Source of the DNA: Roseibacillus sp.
Lineage (GTDB): Bacteria; Verrucomicrobiota; Verrucomicrobiia; Verrucomicrobiales; Akkermansiaceae
Reading direction: 5' to 3'
Length of the DNA stretch: 53,247 nt
Assembly: GCA_022448985.1 (NCBI GenBank)
Contig: JAKVCR010000021.1
Span: 1-53,247 of the forward strand
Position 1 is the stretch's first letter, and the number at the start of each line of letters is the position of its first letter. The translations under genes and the position numbers were made by a program. Of the stretch, positions 18,117 to 26,789 are shown in pieces. A model generated the notes under the pieces. That model had not been told where the DNA came from and did not search any database. It saw only the letters and a list, made by a program, of their open reading frames with translations.

Positions 18117-19394
18117 TCAGGTGATCTTGACGTTACGCTTGCCTTCGGCCGCCTTGGTGATGAAGAACATGAGGGCAGCGATGACGATGAGGGAGGGGAA
18201 GCCAAAGAGCATGGTTTTGAGGAGGCCGATGTGGGGAGCGGCGATAATGAGTGCGGCGAGGAAAATGTTGAAGAGGGCGAGCTCGAAGAATACCACCCAC
18301 CCGAGTTTCATGAGTTGGTCGTAGCGGAAGCGTGGGACGGTCCAGCGCACCCAGATGAAGAAAAGAATAAAGGCAATCGTCTTGACCAGGAAGGCGCCCA
18401 GATGAATGAAGCCGGCATACCATTTCCAGTCACCGCCATTGGTTTGCAGCAGTGCAGTATCCAGTCCAAAGCCGAGTGACCACCCACCGAAGAAGATGGT
18501 CACAATAAGGGCGGAGCCCACAATCATGGCGGCGTATTCGCCCATGAAGAAGAGTGCGAACTTCATGGAGGAGTACTCGGTATGATAGCCTCCCACCAAT
18601 TCGGTTTCGCATTCCGGGAGGTCAAAGGGCATGCGGTTGGTCTCAGCGAATATAGAGGTGGTGAATACGAAGAAGGAGATGCCCATGGGCAGGAGCAGCA
18701 ACCATTGTTGGGCGCTGCTCTGCCAGTAACCTTCGTGAATTACCGTCCCGTTTTCGTTCCAGAGGGGAAGAAGGAGCCAGCCGTTGGTAGCCTGGTGGGT
18801 TACAATATCGGTGAGATTGAGTTTTCCGAAGAACAGGAGGATGGGAATGAGGGAGAGGCCGAGGGAAATTTCGTAGGAGATCATCTGCGCGCAGGAACGC
18901 ACGCCGCCGAAGAAGGGGTATTTCGAGTTCGAGGCCCATCCAGCGAGGGTGATCCCATAGACGCTCAGAGAGGCAATGGCGAAGATGAAAAGCGGGCCCA
19001 CCCCGATGTCGGCAATAACCATCTGGATCTCGTGTCCGAAGAGAGTTACCGCACTTCCAAAAGGAATGACGCAAAGGGTGACAAATGCCGGCGCAGCAGT
19101 GAAGGCAGGTGCCATCCAGTAGAAGGCCTTGCGCACGTGGGCGGGAGTGAGGTCCTCCTTGAAGAGTCCTTTTAAGCCATCGGCCAGGGGTTGGATGAGA
19201 CCGAAGAACGTCAAGTCCTTCTTGAAACCGAAAAGGGTGGCCGGAATGCCTACCCGGTTGGGACCCACCCGGTCCTGGATGATGGCGCACACTCGGCGTT
19301 CGGCATAGGTTGAGTAGGCAACCAACGGCAAGATCACCAGGAAGGTGAATCCGAAGATCTTGAGAGCCGAGACAATGAGGAAGACTGCGTCCAC
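18117..19394 (-). CDS. nuoH: NADH-quinone oxidoreductase subunit H
   Basis: NuoH forms most of the quinone-binding chamber. The 425-residue protein has AYSTYAERRVCAIIQDRVGP, the amphipathic IQPLADGLKGLFKED, MISYEISLGLSLIPILLFFG and the acidic loop AETNRMPFDLPECETELVGGYHTEYSS (given in part: the Glu-rich segment is at residues about 262-290). It is about 100 residues longer than the E. coli protein. The extra residues sit mainly in loops, such as LPLWNENGTVIHEGYWQSSA and the GFGLDTALLQTNGGDWKW segment. It is 105 bases downstream of nuoG. Confidence 0.95.
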   Translation of the reverse strand: MDAVFLIVSALKIFGFTFLVILPLVAYSTYAERRVCAIIQDRVGPNRVGIPATLFGFKKDLTFFGLIQPLADGLKGLFKEDLTPAHVRKAFYWMAPAFTAAPAFVTLCVIPFGSAVTLFGHEIQMVIADIGVGPLFIFAIASLSVYGITLAGWASNSKYPFFGGVRSCAQMISYEISLGLSLIPILLFFGKLNLTDIVTHQATNGWLLLPLWNENGTVIHEGYWQSSAQQWLLLLPMGISFFVFTTSIFAETNRMPFDLPECETELVGGYHTEYSSMKFALFFMGEYAAMIVGSALIVTIFFGGWSLGFGLDTALLQTNGGDWKWYAGFIHLGAFLVKTIAFILFFIWVRWTVPRFRYDQLMKLGWVVFFELALFNIFLAALIIAAPHIGLLKTMLFGFPSLIVIAALMFFITKAAEGKRNVKIT

Positions 19395-19499
19395 GGGAGG
19401 AAGGTTATTGGTTTTGGGCAGTCGTTTCCCGGGAGAGGGGGTTTACGGTTACTCGGGAGGGAATCTCGGAGGATGTGCTCATCAGATAACTTGCAGTGT

Positions 19500-21254
19500 T
19501 TAGCCAATAATCTCACCCGTCGCGATGCGGGCCTGCTCAATCTCCAGGAGAGGAATGCTCTCGCCCGTTTCGGTGATCTGCAATCCGAGGTCGCCAATCT
19601 TCGAGAGCGTGAGTTCCTCGAATTCCTCCACCTCGTCCACGATTTCCCGAAACACTTCTTCAAGCATGTTACGATCGGGTTCGTTTGGATCGAGGGCCTT
19701 GATCAGATCACGGAGAATCTCCCAGTCATCCATGGCTCCCGCCGGGGGAAGAATGGCTTGGTTGAGGCGCTGAAGGCGGCCAGTGATATTAACCAAGGAG
19801 CCGCGTTTTTCGGCAAAGCCGGCCCCTGGCAGGACCACGTGGCTGGCTTTGGCGGTAGCGTTGGTGAGGATGTTGTTGGAGATCAGGAGGTCGAGGTTCT
19901 CCAGGTCATCAGCTTGGAAGCGGGCCTCGGCGAGAAGGTCTTCGTAGAACACCACCAGGGCCTTGATTTTACCTTCAGCCACCCCTGTCCGGATGGCGTT
20001 AAGCTTGGCATACGGGTCTTTGGTCGCCCAGATGAGTTGTGCTCCGGTGGTGTTGGGATTGCGGTCGGCCGCGATCAGTTTGCCGTCGGATTGTTCAAAG
20101 CGGGGAACGAGGGTAAGGAGGTCGGTTTCCAGTGTATCAGCCAGTTGCTTAAGGAGGTAGAGTTCCTCGTTGGTCATGCGCCCCGAGCCGATGACGGCCA
20201 CTTCATCACGGTGATAACCCTTTAGGTCCTGGGAGGCCTTCGCGATAGCTGCGAACCAATCGGCCATCTCATGCCTGCCGTTCGTTTTCACGAAGGGTTC
20301 GGTGAGGCGTGTCTCGGAGTGGAGGTAGTGGAAGTTGAGCCGATGGCTGTCTGGTATCCAGCACGAGTTGACCTCGTTGTTTTCGCGCGGAGTGACACGA
20401 AAGATCTCGTTGCCACGTGTCCAGATCACGGTATTACAGCCGGTGCCGCAATTGACATCGATACTTTTGGTTTCCTTCAAAAACCAGACGCGCATCTGGA
20501 AGCGAAAGTCGTTGGAGGTCAGGGCTCCTACCGGGCAGATATCCGCGGTGTTCAGTGAATAGTTGCTGTCGAGCCGGCGTCCCGGATGGACGGTGAGAGT
20601 GGTATGAGTTCCGCGGTCAATGAATCCCAGGACAGAATCGTCGGCTACCTCCTCCATGAATCGAATACACCGGCTGCACATGATACAGCGCTCGTCGTCG
20701 AGCCTGATGCGGGGACCGATTTCCACATTTTTCGGTTTCTTGACCTTCATCTCCTCGAACCGGGAAAAGCCGCGTCCGTGTTCGACGGAAAATTCCTGCA
20801 GGCTGCATTCGCCAGCCTGATCGCAGATCGGGCAGTCGAGTGGGTGGTTGATGAGGAGAAACTCCATCACCCCGTTCCGGCACTCTTCCACGAGGTCGCC
20901 ATCCGTGCGGATTCCCATGTTCTCCGCAACCGTGTTGGCGCAGGCGATGACCGGCCGCGGCATCCAGCCGATCTCCTGGTAGCCGTCGTCTCCGTAGGTG
21001 GGAGCCTGGCCCGGGGCGGGACGGGGTGGCATACCCATCTGGACGAGACACATGCGACAATTTCCCGGAGAGGAGAGCTTGGGATGATAGCAGTAGTGGG
21101 GAACCTCCTTCTCGGCTATCTTGCACGCTTCGATCATACGTGTGCCAACCGGCACCTGAATCCATGCGTCGTCAATCTGGACGTTGACCATCCCCTTTTC
21201 GGAGGCGAGGTCCTTAGGGAGTTTGCCAGCGGTCGCAGGTAAGGAGTCTGCCAT
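19500..21254 (-). CDS. nuoG: NADH-quinone oxidoreductase subunit G
   Basis: NuoG carries the N1b, N4 and N5 clusters in the peripheral arm. In the 584-residue protein the N-terminal 250 residues show the 2Fe-2S ligands (CYHP, CRMCLVQMG, CAN), the His-Cys3 site (HPLDCPICDQAGECSLQ) and a 4Fe-4S set (CIMCSRCIRF and CPVGAL). The C-terminal molybdopterin-oxidoreductase-like domain lacks cofactor ligands, as usual, and is short, so the protein is smaller than the 700-900 residues common elsewhere. It has its own 163-base upstream region with a CRP-type palindrome and a promoter-like pair. Confidence 0.95.
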   Translation of the reverse strand: MADSLPATAGKLPKDLASEKGMVNVQIDDAWIQVPVGTRMIEACKIAEKEVPHYCYHPKLSSPGNCRMCLVQMGMPPRPAPGQAPTYGDDGYQEIGWMPRPVIACANTVAENMGIRTDGDLVEECRNGVMEFLLINHPLDCPICDQAGECSLQEFSVEHGRGFSRFEEMKVKKPKNVEIGPRIRLDDERCIMCSRCIRFMEEVADDSVLGFIDRGTHTTLTVHPGRRLDSNYSLNTADICPVGALTSNDFRFQMRVWFLKETKSIDVNCGTGCNTVIWTRGNEIFRVTPRENNEVNSCWIPDSHRLNFHYLHSETRLTEPFVKTNGRHEMADWFAAIAKASQDLKGYHRDEVAVIGSGRMTNEELYLLKQLADTLETDLLTLVPRFEQSDGKLIAADRNPNTTGAQLIWATKDPYAKLNAIRTGVAEGKIKALVVFYEDLLAEARFQADDLENLDLLISNNILTNATAKASHVVLPGAGFAEKRGSLVNITGRLQRLNQAILPPAGAMDDWEILRDLIKALDPNEPDRNMLEEVFREIVDEVEEFEELTLSKIGDLGLQITETGESIPLLEIEQARIATGEIIG

Positions 21255-21293
21255 AAATCAGCTTCGAGCGAGGCCTCCCATGGGGTTCTGTAT

Positions 21294-21324
21294 AGAATAT
21301 GAATGCAGGACGCGGAAGGGACAA
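21294..21324 (-). promoter_or_regulatory. Candidate internal promoter of nuoG
   Basis: On the minus strand TTGTCC (21324-21319) and TATTCT (21299-21294) are 19 bases apart. The same layout (palindrome, TTG element, 19-base spacer, -10) occurs before nuoD. Confidence 0.4.
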
Positions 21325-21331
21325 GCGCACT

Positions 21332-21349
21332 TTGTGAAATTTTTCACAA
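21332..21349 (-). promoter_or_regulatory. CRP/FNR-type operator upstream of nuoG
   Basis: The palindrome TTGTGAAATTTTTCACAA contains TGTGA-N6-TCACA, the exact CRP consensus spacing. Its centre lies about 86 bases before the nuoG ATG and about 53 bases before the predicted transcription start. Confidence 0.6.
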
Positions 21350-21417
21350 GCGTTCGAAATGCCTGATTCCCAGTAGATTTCATCTTTTTCATCCGGTGCT
21401 GTCAGTAGCCGGGGGCA

Positions 21418-22848
21418 TCAGGGGCTTCCGGCTTTAGCAATGGTGTCGTGCAGGTAGCGACGCTGGGCTTCCTCCTCGGCGTTGTGAGCGACCGAGGAGT
21501 CATTTTCCACGGTTTCGGACAGGAGTTCGTCGCGGAACCTGTCGATCATTGATTCGACTGGCCAGGCGCAGGCTTCCCCGAAGGCACAGATGGTCCGACC
21601 GTCGATCTGGTAGGCCACCGACTCAAGAGTATCCAGATCGGCCGGACTGGCCCTGCCAGCAACAAGACGATCGGTGATCTTCTTCATCCAGGTCGACCCT
21701 TCGCGGCAGGGAGTACACTGGCCACAACTCTCGTGGGCATAGAATTCGTTGATGTTGTTGAGAACCCACGACATCCGTCGTGAGTCGTCCATCACGATCA
21801 CACCTCCCGATCCTGCCATTGATCCACAGGCCGCCATGGTGTCGAAATCAAGGGGGATCTCCTCAAAGTCGATCTCGCGCTTCTCCGATTCAGGAGGACA
21901 GGCTACGTTGAACTTGTCAGCGCAACGCAGGATCTTGGCAGAGGAGCCACCGGGAATAACGGCCTTGAACTTTCGTCCCTTCAAGGGTCCTCCGCACACA
22001 TCATTGAGGAGTTCGCCCATCGTCATCCTGCCGACCTCAATCTCGTAGTAGCCCGGTTTCTGCACGTCGCCGGATACGCACAGGATGCGTGTGCCGGTAT
22101 TACGGGGCATTCCGATTCTGGCGTATTCCTCCCCACCCATCGCGATTATGTGTTTCACATGGCAGAGCGTCTCCACGTTGTTTACGATGGTGGGGCACAT
22201 GTAGAGCCCCATAGCTGCAGGGAAGTAAGGAGGTTTGATGCGGGGATAGGGGCGCTTTCCTTCCAGTGACTCGATCAGTCCGGTTTCTTCTCCGCAGATG
22301 TAGGCCCCGGCTCCGCGATGGACGTAGAATTCGCAACTGAACTTGGTACCGCATATGTTCTGTCCGAGAAAACCTTCCTTCCGGGCTTCCGCGATGGCGT
22401 TCTCCACGATTCTAGCGGCTTCCGGAAACTCTTCGCGGATATAGATGTAGGCCACCTTTGCCCCCACCGCGAAACAGGAGATCACCATGCCCTCGATGAG
22501 TTGGTGCGGATCCTGGTGGACGATGTAACGGTCCTTGAAGGTGCCCGGTTCAGATTCATCGCAATTACAGATGAGGTAGACCGGCTTTTTGTTGCCAGGC
22601 GGAATAAATCCCCATTTCACCCCGGTGGGGAAACCTGCTCCCCCCCGTCCACGCAGGCCCGACTTCTTCACCTCCTCGGTGATCTTGCCGGGCTTCGACC
22701 GGAGCGCTTTCCGGAGTTCCTTGTAACCGCCGTCCGCGAGGTACTTCCTGATGGAGGGATTCCATCCCTTCCGATCGATATTGCGGAAGATCAACCGCCG
22801 CTCCCGTTCGTGGGGTTCCTTACCCTTGATGTAAGTAACTTTGGCCAT
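21418..22848 (-). CDS. nuoF: NADH-quinone oxidoreductase subunit F (NADH- and FMN-binding)
   Basis: NuoF binds FMN, NADH and cluster N3 and takes electrons from NADH. The 476-residue protein has the nucleotide site (LRGRGGAGFPTGVKWGF), the flavin region (CNCDESEPGTFKDR), GAGAYICGEETGLIESLEGK and the N3 ligands CGQCTPCREG with the later Cys in TICAFGEACAWP. The C-terminal tail (VAHNAEEEAQRRYLHDTIAK) is a little long. It lies nine bases after nuoE. Confidence 0.97.
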   Translation of the reverse strand: MAKVTYIKGKEPHERERRLIFRNIDRKGWNPSIRKYLADGGYKELRKALRSKPGKITEEVKKSGLRGRGGAGFPTGVKWGFIPPGNKKPVYLICNCDESEPGTFKDRYIVHQDPHQLIEGMVISCFAVGAKVAYIYIREEFPEAARIVENAIAEARKEGFLGQNICGTKFSCEFYVHRGAGAYICGEETGLIESLEGKRPYPRIKPPYFPAAMGLYMCPTIVNNVETLCHVKHIIAMGGEEYARIGMPRNTGTRILCVSGDVQKPGYYEIEVGRMTMGELLNDVCGGPLKGRKFKAVIPGGSSAKILRCADKFNVACPPESEKREIDFEEIPLDFDTMAACGSMAGSGGVIVMDDSRRMSWVLNNINEFYAHESCGQCTPCREGSTWMKKITDRLVAGRASPADLDTLESVAYQIDGRTICAFGEACAWPVESMIDRFRDELLSETVENDSSVAHNAEEEAQRRYLHDTIAKAGSP

Positions 22849-22857
22849 GGCGTTGCG

Positions 22858-23424
22858 CTACTTGTAATCCTTGAGAAGTTCAGCGGCTTTTGCGGCGGGT
22901 AGATCTTCGTGGAAGTCGTTGTTGACGAGGCAGACCGGAGCCGTTCCGCAGGAAGCCAGGCACTCGGCGAATTCCACTGACCACGTTCCACAGGGTGAAA
23001 TCGCGATGGGATTATGATGTGAGGTCTGTGACCGGTCGATTCCGGCCAGTTCGCAGATCTTATCCATCAGCTCGTAGCTCCCGCCCATTGCGCAGCTGAG
23101 GGTCCGGCAGATCCGGATATGATACTTTCCCGGGGCGTGCTGTCGCAGCCCGGGGTAGAAGGTGACTACTTCCTCGACCTTGATTGGCTCCAGATCGAGC
23201 TTGGTAGCGACCCATTCGATGGCTTCTGGAGAGATGAAACCAAACTCGGATTGCACGATGTGCAGAAGGGGCAGAACCGCCGAGCGCTTCTGGTCTTCGG
23301 GATACTGACCGATACGGAGTTCTGCCTCCTGCTCAATCTTCTCGGTGATCTCAAACGGAGAATGGTGTTGTGTCCCGTCCGTCTGGTGGGAAGCGACTTG
23401 ATCATTGAGAATGGACTGGGGCAT
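22858..23424 (-). CDS. nuoE: NADH-quinone oxidoreductase subunit E (2Fe-2S)
   Basis: NuoE carries the N1a cluster. The 188-residue protein has the thioredoxin-like 2Fe-2S motif: CRTLSCAMGG and, about 50 residues later, CLASCGTAPVCLVN. The helical N-terminal half (YPEDQKRSAVLPLLHIVQSE) is typical. The ATG at 23424 is preferred over an in-frame TTG at 23442. The gap to nuoD is 27 bases. Confidence 0.96.
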   Translation of the reverse strand: MPQSILNDQVASHQTDGTQHHSPFEITEKIEQEAELRIGQYPEDQKRSAVLPLLHIVQSEFGFISPEAIEWVATKLDLEPIKVEEVVTFYPGLRQHAPGKYHIRICRTLSCAMGGSYELMDKICELAGIDRSQTSHHNPIAISPCGTWSVEFAECLASCGTAPVCLVNNDFHEDLPAAKAAELLKDYK

Positions 23425-23451
23425 GGTATCTGGTCGCCGCAAATTAGGGGG

Positions 23452-24717
23452 TCAGCGGTCGCACTCTCCCATGACGAAGTCGAGGGAGCCGAGGATCGTG
23501 GGGATATCGGAGACCATGTGGTCGACCAGGAGTTCGGAGAGGATGGAGAGATTGACGAAGGAGGGTGCGCGAATCTTGAGGCGGTGGGGAACACCTCCAC
23601 CCCTTGAATTAATGTAGAAGCCGAGTTCCCCCTTGGGGTTCTCGGCCCCGAAATAGACCTCGCCCTCAGGGGTCTCGATGCCCTGTGTGGCTACGATGAA
23701 GTGGTGAATGAGTTCCTCCATCTTCATGAGGACCTGTTCCTTTTCTGGCAGCGAACTTTTGGTATCCATCACGTTGATTGGGCCACCCGGAAGGGTATCA
23801 AGCACCTGACGGACGATGTGGATGGACTGCCGGAGTTCTTCCATGCGGACGAGATAGCGATCGTAGCAGTCACCAACTTCCCCGACCGGGATGTCAAACT
23901 CGTACTGTTCATAGCCAAGATAGGGACGGTCCTTGCGCAGGTCACGGCTCGGTCCGGAGGCCCGCAGGTTGGGTCCGGTCAAGCCATAGGAGATTGCCGT
24001 TTCAGCCGAGATAATTCCTACGTCCTTGGTGCGGATGAGAAAGATCTTGTTGCGGGTCAGGAGCTTGTCGACTTCCTCAACGGTATTCTCACACTCGTCC
24101 AGGAAGGAGCGCACGTTCTCAACGAATCCCCCGGGCAGGTCGCGAATTTGCCCGCCCACGCGGGTATAGGAAGTAGTGAAGCGGGCACCGGTAAGCTGTT
24201 CGCAGAGGTTGTAGATCTTTTCCCGCTCGGTAAAGGTGTAGAGAAAGACCGTCATGGCCCCCACGTCCATGGCGAAGACGCCGATGCCGAGGAAGTGAGA
24301 AGAGATCCGTGCGAGTTCGCAGGCAAGGACGCGAATGGCCTGACCGCGGGGGGGCAGTTCCCAGCCCATCAGTTTCTCCACCGCACAGGCATAGGCCACA
24401 TTGTTGGCAAGCGGTGCCAGGTAGTCCAACCGGTCGGTGTAGGGCACAAACTGGTTGTAGTGCATGTTCTCCGCGATCTTTTCGTCACCGCGATGGAGAA
24501 AGCCTACGTCGGGTTCAGCTTTGGTGACGACCTCGCCATCAAGTTCCAGAATGAGGCGGAGCACCCCATGCGTGGCAGGGTGGGACGGCCCCATGTTGAG
24601 AACCATCTTCTCTCCGAGGAGATCTTTTGTTCCGGCTTGGTAGTCCGCGGCTGCCTGGGCCGCGGTGGCGGCAGCATCGGGAGCCTCGTAAATCGTTGTG
24701 GCGGAGGGCTCGCTCAT
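23452..24717 (-). CDS. nuoD: NADH-quinone oxidoreductase subunit D
   Basis: NuoD is the hydrogenase-like 49-kDa subunit that forms the quinone pocket with NuoB. The 421-residue protein carries LNMGPSHPATHGVLRLILEL, the RGDEKIAENMHYNQFVPYTD quinone region, YTFTEREKIYNLCEQLTGAR and, at the end, LSILSELLVDHMVSDIPTIL. The ATG at 24717 fits the family start; the open frame continues upstream without homology. It is the first gene of the complex I unit here. nuoA, nuoB and nuoC are absent on this side, and the divergent neighbour is unrelated. Confidence 0.97.
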   Translation of the reverse strand: MSEPSATTIYEAPDAAATAAQAAADYQAGTKDLLGEKMVLNMGPSHPATHGVLRLILELDGEVVTKAEPDVGFLHRGDEKIAENMHYNQFVPYTDRLDYLAPLANNVAYACAVEKLMGWELPPRGQAIRVLACELARISSHFLGIGVFAMDVGAMTVFLYTFTEREKIYNLCEQLTGARFTTSYTRVGGQIRDLPGGFVENVRSFLDECENTVEEVDKLLTRNKIFLIRTKDVGIISAETAISYGLTGPNLRASGPSRDLRKDRPYLGYEQYEFDIPVGEVGDCYDRYLVRMEELRQSIHIVRQVLDTLPGGPINVMDTKSSLPEKEQVLMKMEELIHHFIVATQGIETPEGEVYFGAENPKGELGFYINSRGGGVPHRLKIRAPSFVNLSILSELLVDHMVSDIPTILGSLDFVMGECDR

Positions 24718-24733
24718 CGGTGGAAAACCACGG

Positions 24734-24764
24734 GAATAAGGCCTGAAAGGGGGTGCTCTCGCAA
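24734..24764 (-). promoter_or_regulatory. Candidate promoter of the nuoD-nuoF(-nuoN) unit
   Basis: On the minus strand TTGCGA (24764-24759) and TTATTC (24739-24734) are 19 bases apart, just below the palindrome at 24766-24791. The pair is weak by consensus but mirrors the nuoG promoter region. Confidence 0.4.
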
Positions 24765-24765
24765 G

Positions 24766-24791
24766 GACTTTGTGAAATTTTTCACAAAGTC
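24766..24791 (-). promoter_or_regulatory. CRP/FNR-type operator upstream of nuoD
   Basis: A perfect inverted repeat with 12-base arms (GACTTTGTGAAA and TTTCACAAAGTC) and a 2-base centre contains TGTGA-N6-TCACA. Its centre is about 61 bases before the nuoD ATG and about 52 bases before the predicted start of transcription. The core is identical to the one before nuoG. A weaker TGAAA...TTTCA pair lies at 24833-24853. Confidence 0.65.
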
Positions 24792-24934
24792 GGGAGAGCT
24801 TCCTGACCGACTTCCGATTTGTTGTCTTCAAGATGAAATTAGCCGAATTTTTCACCTGAGGTCATTATTTAAGAGATCCTAAGTATTGCCACGGCATCGT
24901 CCCTTTGCGAGAATGACCGCAAGTCCTCAGCTGT

Positions 24935-25867
24935 ATGGGTTACTCGATGCGTTGCTTTTACTCGCCGGAGTTCTATCTGGATCTTCCGATGGATCACCCC
25001 TACCCGATGCAAAAATTCCGCATTTCGAAGGAAATGCTTCTGGAGAGGGGAACGGTTAGGCCGGAAGACATCGTCGAGGTACGGGCTGCGGCGACCCACG
25101 TCCTGGAGCGGGCCCACACCCCGGCTTATTTACAGAAAATTTATCGCGGCCAACTTGATCGCAAGGAGCAGATCCAGCTGGGGTTCCCCCTTACTCCGCA
25201 ACTCTACACGCGGAGTGCGATCGAGGTGGAAGCGACGCGCCTGGCGTGCGAAGCGGCTATGCAGGATGGTGCTGCAGTGGTCCTTGCGGGTGGGACACAC
25301 CATGCCTTTCGTGAGCATGGAGAGGGTTACTGCGTATTCAACGACATTGCGGTTGCGATTCGCAGTCTGCAGATAAAGAACCCGGGCATCAAGGTGATGG
25401 TGGTGGATACCGATGCGCATCAGGGGAACGGAACCAACAGCTTGCTCGACAACGACCCCAATGTATTCACCTACTCGATTCATGTTGGACGTAACTACCC
25501 TGTGCGCAAGGTGAAGGGTTCAATGGATGTTGAGACCGTGCGCTACGTGGAAGGAGAGATGTACCTGAATCAGTTATTTACCACCCTTGCGGCAGCCCTT
25601 GACGTCTTTGCGCCTGACCTGGTGATCTGGATCGCGGGAGCGGACAATCATCGCAATGACCGGTTTGGCCAGATGATGCTCACCGTGAAGGATCTCCAGC
25701 GGAGGGACGAGGTCATCCTGAGTGCGATGTTGCGAAATCGTATCCCGATGGCCCTGCTCTACGGTGGTGGCTATAACCGTCAGGCGGACTACACCGCAAA
25801 ACTGCACCGTAACACGGTGGTGACGGCTAAGCGCATCCTGGGCGAAGTTCGGGGTCTTGTATCCTGA
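24935..25867 (+). CDS. Histone deacetylase superfamily protein
   Basis: The 310-residue protein has the arginase/deacetylase fold of the HDAC/AcuC/acetylpolyamine amidohydrolase superfamily. Visible active-site elements are GGTHHAFREHGEGYCVFND (the His-His pair and the loop before the channel), VVDTDAHQGNGTNSLL (zinc ligands Asp and His) and, near the end, LLYGGGYNRQ. The third zinc ligand should be in IAGADNHRNDR. It probably removes acyl groups from a lysine or a small amine. Starts at 24935 and 24947 are both possible. The downstream gene overlaps or nearly touches it. Confidence 0.9.
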   Translation: MGYSMRCFYSPEFYLDLPMDHPYPMQKFRISKEMLLERGTVRPEDIVEVRAAATHVLERAHTPAYLQKIYRGQLDRKEQIQLGFPLTPQLYTRSAIEVEATRLACEAAMQDGAAVVLAGGTHHAFREHGEGYCVFNDIAVAIRSLQIKNPGIKVMVVDTDAHQGNGTNSLLDNDPNVFTYSIHVGRNYPVRKVKGSMDVETVRYVEGEMYLNQLFTTLAAALDVFAPDLVIWIAGADNHRNDRFGQMMLTVKDLQRRDEVILSAMLRNRIPMALLYGGGYNRQADYTAKLHRNTVVTAKRILGEVRGLVS

Positions 25868-25871
25868 AGTC

Positions 25872-26789
25872 GTGCGCCGGATCGCGATTGTTGGAGCGGG
25901 GGCGATAGGTGGTTATTATGGCGGGCGACTTGCGGTGGCGGGTGAAGAGGTCTCATTTCTAGTGCATTCCGGCCTTGCTAACCTCCGCAACGAAGGATTT
26001 TCGGTGGTGAGTCCAGAGGGCGATTTCCATTTGGAAGGGCCCCAAGTCTTTGGCAGTTCGGAGGAGATCGGACCGGTTGACCTCGTGATAGTGGCCTGGA
26101 AGGCCACCGCCAACGAGTCCTATAAGGAGGTTATCAGCCCTTTGTTGCACGGATCTACCGCTATCCTGACGCTGCAGAATGGACTTGGGAATACCGAGCG
26201 TCTGGCCGAACTATTCGGTGCTTGCCGGGTTCTCGGGGGGCTCTGCTTCGTCTGTGTCAATCGCCTGACTCCGACCTGCATTCATCACCTCGCCGAGGGG
26301 TTGGTTACCATTGGAGAATTCGAGGGAGGAGAGACCGCGCGCCTGCGGGATCTGGTAGCCCGTTTTCAATCAGCGGGAATAGAATGCCAGGGGGTTGAGG
26401 ATCTCATGCATGCCCAGTGGACAAAACTCGTATGGAATGTCCCTTTCAACGGGCTCTGTATTGCGGAGGGAGGGATCACGACGGCAGATCTTCTTTCGCA
26501 GCCGGGCGGGGAGGAGCAGGTGCGGCTGCTCATGGAGGAGGTTATCGCTGGAGCAGCTGCTCTCGGCAGAGAGGTAGCGCCGGGCCTGATCGAGCAGCAG
26601 ATCAGCTCCACTCGCGAGATGGGAGACTATCGTCCGTCGAGTATGATCGATTATCTGGAGGGTCGCGGGGTGGAAGTGGAGGCCATCTGGGAGGAACCCC
26701 TGCGGCGGGCGCAGATGGCGGGAGCCCAATTGCCTCGTTGGGAAAGGTTGCTGGAAGAGATCAGGAGGCGTCTTGCGGCGCGGGACTGA
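25872..26789 (+). CDS. panE: 2-dehydropantoate 2-reductase family protein
   Basis: PanE-family enzymes reduce ketopantoate to pantoate with NADPH in the pantothenate pathway, though paralogues act on other 2-oxo acids. The 305-residue protein has the N-terminal Rossmann motif IAIVGAGAIGGYYGGRLA, ILTLQNGLGNTERLAELFG, the catalytic-Lys region WTKLVWNVPFNGLCIAEGG and a C-terminal helical domain with YRPSSMIDYLEGRGVEVEAI. The GTG at 25872 starts just before the Rossmann fold; a TTG at 25857 would overlap the upstream gene by 11 bases. The two are probably cotranscribed. Its end overlaps the convergent Minf_1886 gene by 29 bases. Confidence 0.87.
   Translation: MRRIAIVGAGAIGGYYGGRLAVAGEEVSFLVHSGLANLRNEGFSVVSPEGDFHLEGPQVFGSSEEIGPVDLVIVAWKATANESYKEVISPLLHGSTAILTLQNGLGNTERLAELFGACRVLGGLCFVCVNRLTPTCIHHLAEGLVTIGEFEGGETARLRDLVARFQSAGIECQGVEDLMHAQWTKLVWNVPFNGLCIAEGGITTADLLSQPGGEEQVRLLMEEVIAGAAALGREVAPGLIEQQISSTREMGDYRPSSMIDYLEGRGVEVEAIWEEPLRRAQMAGAQLPRWERLLEEIRRRLAARD

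Noticed and set aside
23701-24882. 393-codon open frame antisense to nuoD
   Set aside because: Antisense to a highly conserved gene in a stop-poor frame; no family similarity seen.
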